This document shows positions 10,084 through 21,800 of a stretch of 64,000 bases of DNA, piece after piece. The notes below the pieces were generated by a model. It did no database searches, had not been told where the DNA came from, and saw nothing but the letters and a program-made list of their open reading frames with translations. The stretch comes from Chlamydomonas sphaeroides. Its lineage: Eukaryota > Chlorophyta > Chlorophyceae > Chlamydomonadales > Chlamydomonadaceae. Position numbers and translations under genes: made by a program. The first letter of the stretch is position 1, and the number at the start of each line of letters is the position of its first letter. The stretch is from positions 48,480 through 112,479 of the forward strand of contig BDDC01000012.1 of the NCBI GenBank assembly GCA_001662425.1, written 5' to 3'.

Positions 10084-12869
10084 CGTGAGCGAGTGCGCCG
10101 GGTGGCAATGCGCCGGCCTAGCCTCGTAAGCAGCTGCTAGGGTTGCCTGCGTGGAAGTCGCGTTAGTGGGAGCGGAGGTTCATAGTGTGATGTGGAGGGG
10201 GGAAGTCGCGTCAGGTGCAAGAGCTGGGCCCGCGACCGAGCGCCGCAAGCGTCGCCGGAACGGCCTGTTGCGACTTCCACGCTGTGCTTGCTTGAACGCG
10301 ACGAGAAACGCACCGTCATGGTGCTTCTGCTTGGTCCAGTTGCGCGCGCTTGGTGCTTAACGCCCGCGGAGGAAAGGTATTAGGCTAGAGCAACCGTCGG
10401 GAGTAGCCTGCGCAGCAGCGACTAAAGACAAGACTTTGATGGGAAGAACTTGGCGATATGTACTTACAGACGTAGCGTAGGCTAGGAGTTGGAGGGCAGG
10501 TGTTGGTGAAAGCGATCGTTGGCGATCGTTCTAAGCCCTCCAGGGCTTGTCGTGTAGTGTTCGGGGTGCCGCTTGCGTGAAAATATATGCAGCTGATGCA
10601 TCTGATGATGGCCAAGGAGGGTTCGGCGCGCCGAAACCCCCGTACGCAAAAAGGTACCAGAGGCCTTTTCACACGTGCCGCGCTCGGCATTGTGTCTTGT
10701 GCATCGAAACGCTCGGCAGGCCGCAACAACAGCAACACTTTCCACAACGGCCAGGTGGGCCTGCTGGGGCGCAGGTCCGCACGTACCAGGGGCTGCCCTA
10801 GCAGCGACCACGCCGTTTCACCCCTAGGATTGTAATTCGACCGTCTGCTGGCTTCGCTTCAGTTCCAACCACCCCAGTAGCACCCCAGCAGGCCCGCGTA
10901 GCTGGCGGCGCGCTGCCTTCCGAACTCGCGTTTCCTTTCGCGCACGCTCACAACTTGCACCTGTTGCCAGCGCCCGTGGCGGTGGCCGTACCTGCGCACT
11001 GCATGCAGGAGTTCGCACGCCTCGGCAAGTACTTGCCCTACGCCTCTGGCACCCCGCCCCCGAAGCGCATGCCTCTGCGCTACGCGCTTTACCCCTGCTG
11101 CTGATCTCTGGTGCGTGTTGACGGCTACACCCGCAGACCCGCTGCGCCAGCGGCAGCTGCGCCAGCGGCACAAGGTTGCGGCATGCAGCTGCGTGGCCAG
11201 CTGCAGGACACACGGGCAGGCCTCCGGTCAAAGTACGCCTCTGCTGTGGACGTAGCCCACACAGCCGGCTCTCGGGGGTACAGGGGTAGGATGCGTGCAG
11301 GCGCCGTGCACAATAACACACTGGTGGCGTGGGTTGGCAGGCAGCTGTGCCCACTTCACCTGCGCGGATCACGCTTCAAACAGGGCTGGCCTAGCACGCG
11401 CGCCTGCTTGGGTCGCTGGCTCCTTTCTGTGGCTGCTTGGCCCTGGGCGGCAGTTGTCTGAGATACCCTTCTCTGACTTGCACGTTGGTTCCACAGTCAA
11501 TGAGCGCCGCGTGGCTGCCTTCATAGTGACAGATGCCGCCCGCTGCCGACCCAGGCGCCCTGCCTGATGCTGCCGACTGCCACGCAGGCAAGCAAGGTCA
11601 CACACGCGGCTGCGGCTAGGCGCCTTTCAGAGGATGAAGCAGGCACCGTTTCTTGTTGCACGGGGACCCGCGGCCGTCCGCCGCCTCGCGGCCGTGCGAC
11701 GCCTTATGCGCAAGCACAATCCCAACGCGTTTCTTCGCCCCCACAACTCGGTTCACGGCCAATCGACCCAATCATGCGCGGCGCCGGGCAGGAGCACCTG
11801 CCCGATACCGGGCCATGCACTGGGCTGGCGCCGCGACATCGGCGCGCCGCCGGGCCATGCGTCGACGACGGCACGCGATGCCCCGCCCTCTACCCACAAC
11901 CCTCATCACCGTCAGACCTCCACAAGCGCCTCACACCACGCCGCGCCAAGAGCCCTCCCGCGCCCTCGCGTCACCTCGACCCCAGCCACGCCCCCTTTCC
12001 GCGTCTGCGAGAGCCCGCCCCAGACGGGGCGAGCCCGGCCCTGCCAAGGGCCAAAAAGCATCATGGGCGCAAAACTGCCGCGCGGCATGTGCCGCCGGCG
12101 GCGCAAAGTGCGCCGCCCGCGCCTTGGCGGCGCGATCTGCGGTCTCTCGCGCCGGCTCATATGCGCCCCCAGCATATGCACAGCGGCGACAAACTTGTCT
12201 TCTCTGGCAGCTCCCTCCGCCGCTCGTCGGGCAAGACTGCCACAGCAAGGGGCACTAGTCGCGGCTGCGCAAACGCGCAAGGCGCCCAAAACCGTTCAAC
12301 GGCGGCGCAATACTCTGCAAAACTTGCTCTGCGGCCCGCGCACCCACAGCCGCCGCCGCCACAACAAAACTACAAAGGCCGCAAACGCGGGGCTGCCCCT
12401 CGATGGGCGGGGGAGCGCCCGTTCCCTTCGCGCCCGTTCAATGTACAGCCCAGCACCTGGACAGCCGGGAAGCCAGCCCCCCGCCACGGCGGCGCCGCCC
12501 CTGTACGCAAGGATGCGCAGGGCCGAGCGCCCGCCGCCGCGCCCCACAGTCCATGCCTCCATCACACTCCCCAGGCCGCCGTTCCGCTCCCCGGGCTCAG
12601 TACCACTGCACGCAACAGTGACACTCCACAAACACAGCATCGCCGCTCCACAACACGGTCACCACCACCAATACCACCACCATCAAGACGCCACAACGAT
12701 AACGCGCCCGCCACACCGTCTCTCACGCCCGCCCTCGCAGCTCCTCGCCGCCTCCTTGTGCCCTCACGTCACGACGCACCGCTGCAGCGCCCGCGCCTAG
12801 CCGCCCGGTCACCGCCCCCGACGCTCGCGCGGCGCGGCCATCGGTCGGCGCCAGCTCGCCTGGCTGTGC
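10084..12869. other. Intergenic: septin-like 5' flank and starch synthase III 3' flank
   Basis: 2.8 kb between two minus-strand genes. The right half (about 11600-12870) is almost free of stops on the plus strand in two frames, but the predicted peptides are Pro/Arg/Ala-rich, resemble no family and lack a supported start, so I read it as compositionally open DNA, probably including the starch synthase 3' UTR. A TTACA (TGTAA on the minus strand) occurs only near 10464, too far away to assign. Confidence 0.45.
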
Positions 12870-15800
12870 CTACGACTTGAGCGCGGCGTAGTAGAGCTCG
12901 ATGTAGTCGATGGCGGGGCGGTTCCACGACCAGTCCTGCTCCATGACGCGGCGCTGCAGGCTGTGGAACCAGGCGCGGTCGTTGTACCAGGCGTCGATGG
13001 CGCGGTTCATGGCGTAGTCCAGCGCGCCGTCGTCCGTGCCCTGGCAGAGGGATAGACGGTCAAGGGATGGACGGTCAAGGAATAGATGGTCCAGCGAGGC
13101 AGGGCAGGCGGCGGAGGAGCGCGGCGGCTGCGGCACCTAGAGGTCAACGAGGCTGGGTGCGAGCGCGAGCGCGGTGGAGCGCGCCAGCCGTGGGCGGGCT
13201 ACGGCGCGCTTGGCGGTGAGGCTGAGGGCACATCAGCAAGCGCGGCGGCACGGGGCGCGGAGCTGTGTCGTGGCTCACCGAGAAAGCAAAGCCGTTGGTG
13301 GCGTCCAGGCCGTCGCGCTGCCAGTCGGACGAGCCGTACAGCTCCCATGCGGCGCGCTCCTTGTCAAAGTCGACGTCGAAAACCGTGTCGCGCAGGCCGC
13401 CCGTGTGCCGCACGATGGGCACGGTGCCGTAGCGCATGGAGATCATCTGGGGGGGAGACGCAGGGGCGAGCGGCAGGGCGAGCGAGTCAGCAGGTGCTGT
13501 AGTCCCTGGCCTGCCCCCTGTTGCCGCATATCCACCCAGCAGGGGCTGGATGCCGCAGCCTCCCCCGCCATTGCCCGCCCAGCAGGCACGGCTCAAACGT
13601 CGAGACTGTGCCACGTAGACATCGCAACCCAGCTCGCACAAACACACAAACCTTTTCCCCTGTTGACAACCCCTGCTGTGCCCCAAGCGCACCTGCGTCA
13701 GGCCGCACGGCTCGAACATGGACGGCACCACGATCATGTCGGCGGCGGCGTAGATGAGGTGGCTCAGCGGCTCGTCGTACTTGAAGCAGAAGGCCGCGTC
13801 CTGGTTGTTCATGGAGCCGGCGAGCGCGTTGAAGTCGGCCTGCACCTGTGGGGACAACCAGGCAGGGAGGGCCGCGAACACGCCGGGAGCGTCAGAGCAG
13901 GTTGGGCGTGCAAGGCCGACGGGGAGGCAACACCCACCGCAGCCCCTTCCGGGCCCATTCCCTTGCCATCGTGCATCGGCCGACACAGCCACCGCAGCCA
14001 TCCATCCCAAGGGACATGCGTTTAGGTCGGGCGCCGAGCCACGCCACCCCACCCCACCCGACCCCAGCCCACCCTACCACCCATGGGCCATCCATCAAAT
14101 CGCAGCCCGCCGTCCCCACCCCAACCCCAGCCAACGCGCCTTGGGCCCATTCCCTCGCTAACATGTAACCATGGCCCACACAGCCGACGCAGCGATCCAT
14201 CCCGATGGACGTGCCTCTGGGTCAAACGACCACACGCCACCCCAACCCATCATCCCTGGGCCATCCGCCAACCCGCAGCCCAACCCCCGCCCACGTGCCT
14301 TGGGGTCGGGCGCCGAGCCCAGCAGCACGAACTGGCCGCCGCGCTCCAGGGCGCGGAAGGCGGCGTGCTTGATGAGAGGCACGCCCTTCTGGCCCGTCAG
14401 CCGCGACACCACGGCCACGATGAACTTGTCGTTCCACGTCGTCAGGTTCAGGCGCTTGCGCAGCTCCTCGCGAGCGCGGCGCTTGCCCTCCACCACGTTC
14501 TCGCTCGTGTACGAGATGGGCAGGAACTGGTTGTCCTCGGGGCTCCACAGCTCGGCGTCGATGCCATTGCGGATGCCCATGAACTTGTGGCTGTGCGGCG
14601 CGATGAGCGCGCTTCCGCCAACCTGCAGCGCGACGGCCGGGATGGAGCCGGGCGGTGGCGGCGATGAGATTCATCGGCAGCAGCCACCTGGAGAGCTGCC
14701 AACACACGAACCGGATTGAGCCCACTCCCGCGCTGGCACCGAGGGCCCTGCCCTGACCCACGCCGCGCCACACGCCGGGCTGCGTATCCCCGGTCGCCTC
14801 CTTCCTCGCGTCTCCTATTGCACCCCAAAGACTCTGTACGCCCACCGAACCTCAGCCTCTGCGCGCCGCACCTCGAAGGCGTACGTGGGCGACACGGTCG
14901 TGAACTTCTGGCACGCGTGTGCCGCCTCGCCGATCTTCTTCTGGCCGTAGTTGAGGTTGTGGATGGTGAATACCACGCGCGGCTTGAACAGGCCGTACGA
15001 GTGGTAGTCCTGTGCGGTAGGGCAGTACGGTACGGCGCAGCATGAGTGCGGGTGCGAAATTTGGCGGGTCGGGCGCCGGCTGTACGCCGTGACCGCTGTA
15101 CAACAGCCGCCAGGTAGGCAGCCACAACGGGAGGTGCCCAGGACGCAGAGGGGCTCGAGTCTGCAAACCACCGAGCGGCTTACACACACACACACAGAGG
15201 GCTGGTCCCATACCTGCCAGTACGACTGCGCAACGTGGGCCGTGCTCCAGTCGTGGCAGTGCAGGATGTCGGGCTGGCGGCCAGTCTTGAGCAGGAACTC
15301 GAGCGCGGCCTTGCAGAAGAAGTCGAACCGAACCTCGTCGTCATACCTGCACGGCAGTGTACGGCAGCTTGTAAGAAGCAGGAGACCAACCGGCAAAGCA
15401 CAGAGGCCAGCTGGCCAGCGGACCAGGCGCAGTCCCGTCGCAACCGCATGCCCTAGGCGGTGCTGCTCCAGCCAAGCCGGGCAAGCGGCCACAAGCCATG
15501 GGGCCACCACCAGGCACTGCCCAATCGCGATGCCGGCACCGGCACGCGCCGTACCTGCCGTACACCGTCTGCGTCTGGAAGAAGCCGTTCCTGGGCTCGA
15601 TGAAGAAGCAGCGCAGGTTCTCCACAATGGCAGAGGTGACGAAGATGCGGGTGCCGCCCCAGTCAAACTCCGTCTCGTACTTCATCTGGCCCTGTGACAC
15701 ACACCACACCGCAAACAGCGACGCGCGGCGAGCGGGAAGGGACCCAAGCGACCGTCAGCACCGCAGCATACCATCCATGCATCCCCAGACAGACTTTCCA

Positions 15801-18800
15801 CTCGCGCTTGCTCTCCCCCGACGAGACACACAACGGGTAACCCGGCCCCCAGCCCGCCCTTAACCCCCTCCCGCAGTCCCGGTTCGTAGCCCCCTACCCG
15901 CCCCTCCCCCACACGCACAGCGACCTGCAGCACGGGCGACTGGTTGAAGAACTCGTACTTGGGCAGGATGACCTCCACCAGGTGGCCCTGCTCCTTGACG
16001 GCGCGGCCCAGCGCCGTCACCACGTCGCCCAGGCCGCCCACCTGCGGAGGAGGGGAAGGATGCGGGGAGTGGTGTTGGCTTGGGCGGCCGCGGCAACCTC
16101 CCGCCTTACTCGCCCAGCCCACACGACACGGCCTGCCTCACGCCCATGCTCCGACGCCACTGTGCGGCCGTGCCGCATGAGCCCAGGCCCCAAGGGGCAC
16201 CTGGTGCGCCACCCCAGGCACCTCCCCAAAGCACGCACCCCAAGCACCTCCACCCAAGCACCTCCACCCAAGCATCCCCAGCGCACCTTGGCGATGGGCG
16301 CCATCTCCACCGCAATGTGTGCGATGTACAGCGGCGCCTCGCGCACCGGGCACTTGTCCACCGGCAGGTGGTAGTCCAGGCCGCCGCGGTTGTCGTACGT
16401 GCCGTCGCCGCCGGGCACGTCAGAGAACACGAAGTCCATCTTGTAGGCGTCCTTGGGCACCATGACGGTGGCCTGGTCGTGGTCGGCGGTTGCGTAAGGG
16501 CCGAGGTTGGTGGTTGGGACGGTTGCGTCGGTTGGGGGACACACGACCCCACTTCCCCAGCTTCTCGGTACCGTGCCAGCGCGCGCACGCGGCAGAGCTG
16601 GTGCAGCCGCGCAGCATAACACTAACATGGCATGGCTGCACCCACGGGCTGCGCCCACGGGCGGCGAAGCGGGGCCCCCACCTGCCAGTGCTGCTCCCCG
16701 GCGCTGGGCGGGTGCATGGCGATGGGCCCAAAGTGGCGCTTGTGCGTCCAGCGGTTCCAGCCGCCCAGCAGGTAGATCTGCTGCCGGCCGTTGAGCGGCG
16801 TGTCGCGCGGGTTGTAGAAGATCGTCACCTCCTCGCCCGCAGTCACAACCTCGGGCTGCGGTGCATGGTGGGGCAGGGCGGCGGTCCGGGTGGGGCCGTT
16901 GGGGTTGGGGTTGGGGTTGGGGTTGGGGCGGGTGGCGGGCGTGCGTTCGGGGTGCGGGTAATGTCTGCGGCCGCACCGGTGCCGAGCCAGGCAGCTGAGC
17001 TCGGCACCGGTGCTCGCAGTGCAGGGGCAGCGTGCAGCCCGTCAGCGGGGTGCCGCAGCTGCGACGACGGTACTAGACGGTTATGACATTCTGGTTCATC
17101 ACATCACACCATAACATTTCAAAAACGATACTGTGTTGCATCATACCAACAAGCGAGGTGCCGCACCTGCGTGAACAGCACGTGGCGGACCTTGCGCCGC
17201 TCCACCGCCTGCACCATCTCCTGCGGACACACAAGCCGACGGGCAGCCGGGGCAACTCGGGGCCGTCAGCACACGAGCACGCACGGCCGCAAAGCCCCCG
17301 AGGCACGCACGCCAGGGCTCCGGAGTGAACTCTAGGGAGCGTGCGGGGCTGCCCTTACCCCGCGCGCCCCCTCGCGGCGGGCCGCGTCACACACACCCGT
17401 ACCTGCGCGATGCGCTTCTTCTCGTCGCGGATGCGCTGCTTCTCCTCGGCGATGGTGAGCTCGTTCAGCCGCTTCGTGAGCTCCTGCTGCCGGAACTCCT
17501 CCGCCAGGCCCGCGGCCCACGCCTCGGCCGTGGTGCCCACCGGCAGGCCGATCTGGGCGGGCGACGGAACACGCGCGCACCCTGCTGGTAAGCACTCTGC
17601 TCGGCACGCCAGCATGCTATCAAGACTGGCGCCACGCCAAACTGACCAGTGGCTGGCCTAACGAACCGGAGGCGGAGAACACGGCCGGCGCAGAGTGCGC
17701 AGCGCGGTTGTTTCACGGGCGCTGGGCGGCTTGAGCTGCGCCAGCCAGAAGCGCGTCAGCGCCGCTCCGGAGCTGCCGGCGGGCGGACACTCCCCCGCGG
17801 GAGCAACGCAGCGGGTGGTGGCCCCCACAGCCGTGACGCGCCCACCTTGATCTTGTAGTCGGCGCCGCCGTTGTTGTCCTGTGTTCGTCACGGGGCGGGC
17901 GGGGGGAGGGAGGTATGCACATTGGGCGCACCCGCGGCGTGCGCGGCCCACCACCACCACCACCACCAGCACAAGAGGAGCCAGCAGCAGCCCGCGTTGG
18001 GTGCATGCCGACGGCACCGTGGCGGCTCCGGCAGCCCACACCGCACACATGCGTCCCGAGGTCTGTGCTGTGTGCCCACTGCCGGTACGCGCGGGGCCAT
18101 GGGTCGCAGAGCAGCAGCAGCATCCGCAGGAGCACCCTCATCCCCAGCATAGGGGCGCTCACGTAGTGCTGGTGGTAGTTGAGCACAAAGTTCATGGCCA
18201 CCGCCTCCTTGGGCGTCTGGACCTCCGCCTCGAACCAGTCCTCGTCCTGCGCCGGGGGAACAACAGCAGCCGGCAGCCCCGGCCTGTTGAGCTTGCCTTA
18301 GTGGGGATACACACCCGTCACAAGCCAGCCACAGCCAGCCTGGCAAAGACACGGCACACGTCGCCGCCGGCCCCTGGCCGACGAGCCGGTGGGCGCGCAG
18401 CATGCTCCACCCCAGCAAGCAGTGCAGCACGGCGGGGGCTGCGGCCCGCGTTGCGCGCGCACGAGGTCGCTCCGGGGCGGCGCGAGGGCCGCTCGGAGGG
18501 CGTGGTGCAGCGCTCACCGCGGCCATGGCGGCGTCGGCGGTGGGGTCGGCGGCCACGCGCTCCATCTCCACGTCGCCCTTGGACTGCCACTGGTTGAAGC
18601 CGTACATCAGCTTGAGCTGCGGCGGCCGTGAACCGGATGCAGGGGTTCAGGCTTACGTTGCGTCCGTGCCCTCTGCCTCCATCTCCGCAACCCAGCCTGT
18701 CCCGGCGCTGGTTCCAGCCCTGCCCCTGCCGCACCGCCCTGCGCCCGCCCGCCCCTGCCGCGGCTCACCTTGGCGCCCTGGGGCACGTCGAACTTGCCGA

Positions 18801-21800
18801 AGGGGCCGCTCTTGCGGTTGTACTGCACCCGCACCTTGCCGCCGGCGTGCGGCGCCGAGGGCAGCGCGCGGTACACGGGCGTGCCGCTGCGCAGCAGGAT
18901 CGAGCTGCCGCCTTCCTGGTGCTTGGACATGTTGTTCTTGAGCTCTGCGGCCAACACAGCGCCACACGAGGCCGAGCAGCCGTCAGTCGTAGGCGCGTGC
19001 GCACAGCCACACACACAGCAAGGCACGCCGCACGCTCGAGCAGCGCCGGCCCGCGACGACCGTTCTGCGCAGCGGCGCTGCAGTGTCCATCCTGCCCTTG
19101 CTCCCGGCCTCCCACCCTCGCCCATCACCCTCGGCCTCCTGCCCTTCCTCCCGGCCTCCCACCCTCGCCCCTCACCCTCGGCCTTCTTCTCGCCCAGCTC
19201 CTTGACCTGGCGAGCCAGGTCCTCGCGAGCCTTGATGCGCGCCTCCTCCGCGGCCTTGGCCTCCGCCTCCTGCAGCGGGCAGCAGGCAGCAGCGTGAATG
19301 GGCCAGCAGGCAGGCAGGCAGGTAGGCGCCGAGCAGCGCAGCAGCACCACCGCGCAGCAGCAGGAGCCTGTCCCCCCTTCCCCCCCCCCGGCCCTACTCC
19401 CACGTCACGCAGCACACGCCCGTCAGATCCCGGCAGCCACGAGAGCACACGGCAGTCAGGCGACGGCCGCGCCCTTGCCACGCCTCATCCCCAACCCCTG
19501 GCTGCACCAGCGGAACCTGCGCCGCGTCGCCAAAATTGCCCGGCCCCTGCCCCGGCCCGCCCGACCGCCCCTCCGCACCTGGCGTGCCAGCTCGCGCTGC
19601 ACCGCTCGCTCCGCGGCGGTGTCCACCCACTCGTCGTAGGTAATGCCGCCGTCCAGCGAGTAGGTGAAGTCCATGTTGTTGTTGTTCTCGAACAGCCCGT
19701 TGCCGTCGTGCAGGATGAAGTTGAGCTCGAACGTCTCCTCGGGCACCTGCCAGGCAGCAGCGCGGCGAGCATGGGGCTGATCATGCACGGCGTGGGTTGT
19801 CCACATGGCCTCCACCCAGCCCGGCCGCCAGCCGTCCCGTCAGGCCAGCCGCACCTCGAGGCGGCAGCATCAGCAGGCAACTCATATGACATACGTGGTG
19901 ATACGCACACGACCAGCACAGGCCACCATCTGCGACCAACAGACCAGCCGCACCTCGAGGCGGCAGCTCCAGAAGTCCGTCTCGTGGCTCTTGGGCGTGG
20001 GCGCGGGCGACAGCTCCTGGCGGTTGCCGCTCTCGGGCGTCAGCTCCCAGGTGTTGAAGCCGTACTGCAGCACGATATGAGGCCGCGTCCTGGGGGCGAG
20101 AGGGACACCGGGCGCAGGCAGCGGACAGGGCGGAGCAGACGGCCTGGGCGGGCGGCGCGGGCAGCAGACGGCGGGGGCCTCGCGCGAGCGGCGAGGGCCG
20201 GGATATGGCCCACGCCTGGCTGCAGTCCCGGCCCGGCGGCCACCCCTGCGCGCCCGCTGCGGCTGGCCGTGCTCGCCACATGGGTCTGCCAGCGCCCTCC
20301 CGTCCCTTGCGCGATGTGCCGCTGCACGACACACGGCCCCGGCCGCCCCACAGCCCCACCTGGCAGGCCCCCTGCCCTCCTGGCCCCCACCCGCGTCCCG
20401 CCCACGCCCCCTTCCCCGCCTGCCTGCCTCCCTGCCTGGCCCCACCCACCGCAGCTTCTCGCTTTGGTTGCGGTTGAAGTACAGCACCATGGGAGCGCCC
20501 GCCACCGGCTTCTCCGGCACCGTTATGACCATCCAGTGCTCGCGGCCGGCGATCACCTGGGCAGCACATGGGCAGGCGGCAGGCAGGCAGCCGTGTCGAG
20601 CCGCGCTCCCAGCCTTGCCTTGCCCTTGGCTCCACCTCCGTCACCACCATCCCATGCGTTACCTTTCACATCGTCCTGCGACTTTTGCTGCAGCCGCCCA
20701 GCACCCGCCATGGCCGTACCTGCGATGGCACGTGGCCCTCCACCTCAGCCACAGCAGCCGCGCGCAGCGCCGCCTTGGCCGACTGCTCGGCGGCCTTGTC
20801 GAAGTGCGATGCGGACGCGGCGCGGTCCTGCGCAATGTCGGCCTGCACAGCGTTCACGACACCCGGGCGGCGGTCGGAGAGCAGCGCCTCGAAGCGGCTG
20901 GCGGCGTTCGAGAAGGTGCCGTTCTCGGCGCGGGTCGAGGCCTCCGGAACCTATAGCAACGGAGCGAGGCGCGGTGTGCCAAACGGAAGCGGCCCGCGCG
21001 GCACCGGAAACGGAAGCAGCGAGCGCAGCGGGCAGCGGAACGGGCGGAGCAGCCGACGCAGCCCCGAGCCCAAGCGCGACACGGGCAGGACCGCAGGTAG
21101 CCGACGCGGTTGATACGTGACAATACATCATGCCACGGCGTTGTTGTTTTTGCGTTGTACGACAGGTGTTGTACAATGGATGTTGTACGACAGGTAGCCA
21201 CAGCGCGCCACGCACGGCCACGTCAGAGCATGGTACGGCAGGCAGCCAGCAGCGGTAGGCGCCAGCCACACGCGGCACGGAGGTGCAGCCGCGGCGGCCA
21301 GGCCAGCAGCCGGGCAGTGTGGAGCCGAGCGGGTGGAGCCAGCCACGCCAGAGCGCGCGCACGGGGGCAGGCAGGGGGGGCGGGGAGGGACGGGGAGGGA
21401 CGGGGAGGGGAGGAGTGCAGGCGCAGGTCAGGGGGCCACGGTGGCGCGCGGGAGGCTGGCGGCAGCCCGGGCTAGCGTCGCGAGGAGGCGGAGACCCGGA
21501 CCTCCGTAGCCTGGGCACACGCCGCGTGACGGTTGAAGCCATGTTCGGTGCGTGCCAAGCAACCACAACCGCACGCAACCGCGGTAGCAGCCCAGCCCTG
21601 TGCCGACCATGCCCCATCCTCGAGTCATGCAGCACACAGATACACACACCCCCTCGCTGCGCGGCCCGCTGCCCAGCCGCCCGGCCCAGGCCCCACCGCA
21701 ACGCCCCAGCTCCCAGCCCCCCATCGTAGCCGGCTGCGGCCCTCTCCCTCCGCGGCCTCGCACTTGACCCCGTTGCCAACGACAGACGCGGTGCCCACAA

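Noticed and set aside
11567..12880. 437-residue plus-strand open frame, with a second 388-residue frame overlapping it
   Set aside because: Two frames are open at once, the peptides are Pro/Arg/Ala-rich with no family resemblance, and the region borders the 3' end of starch synthase III on the other strand. GC-rich DNA lacks stop codons by chance.
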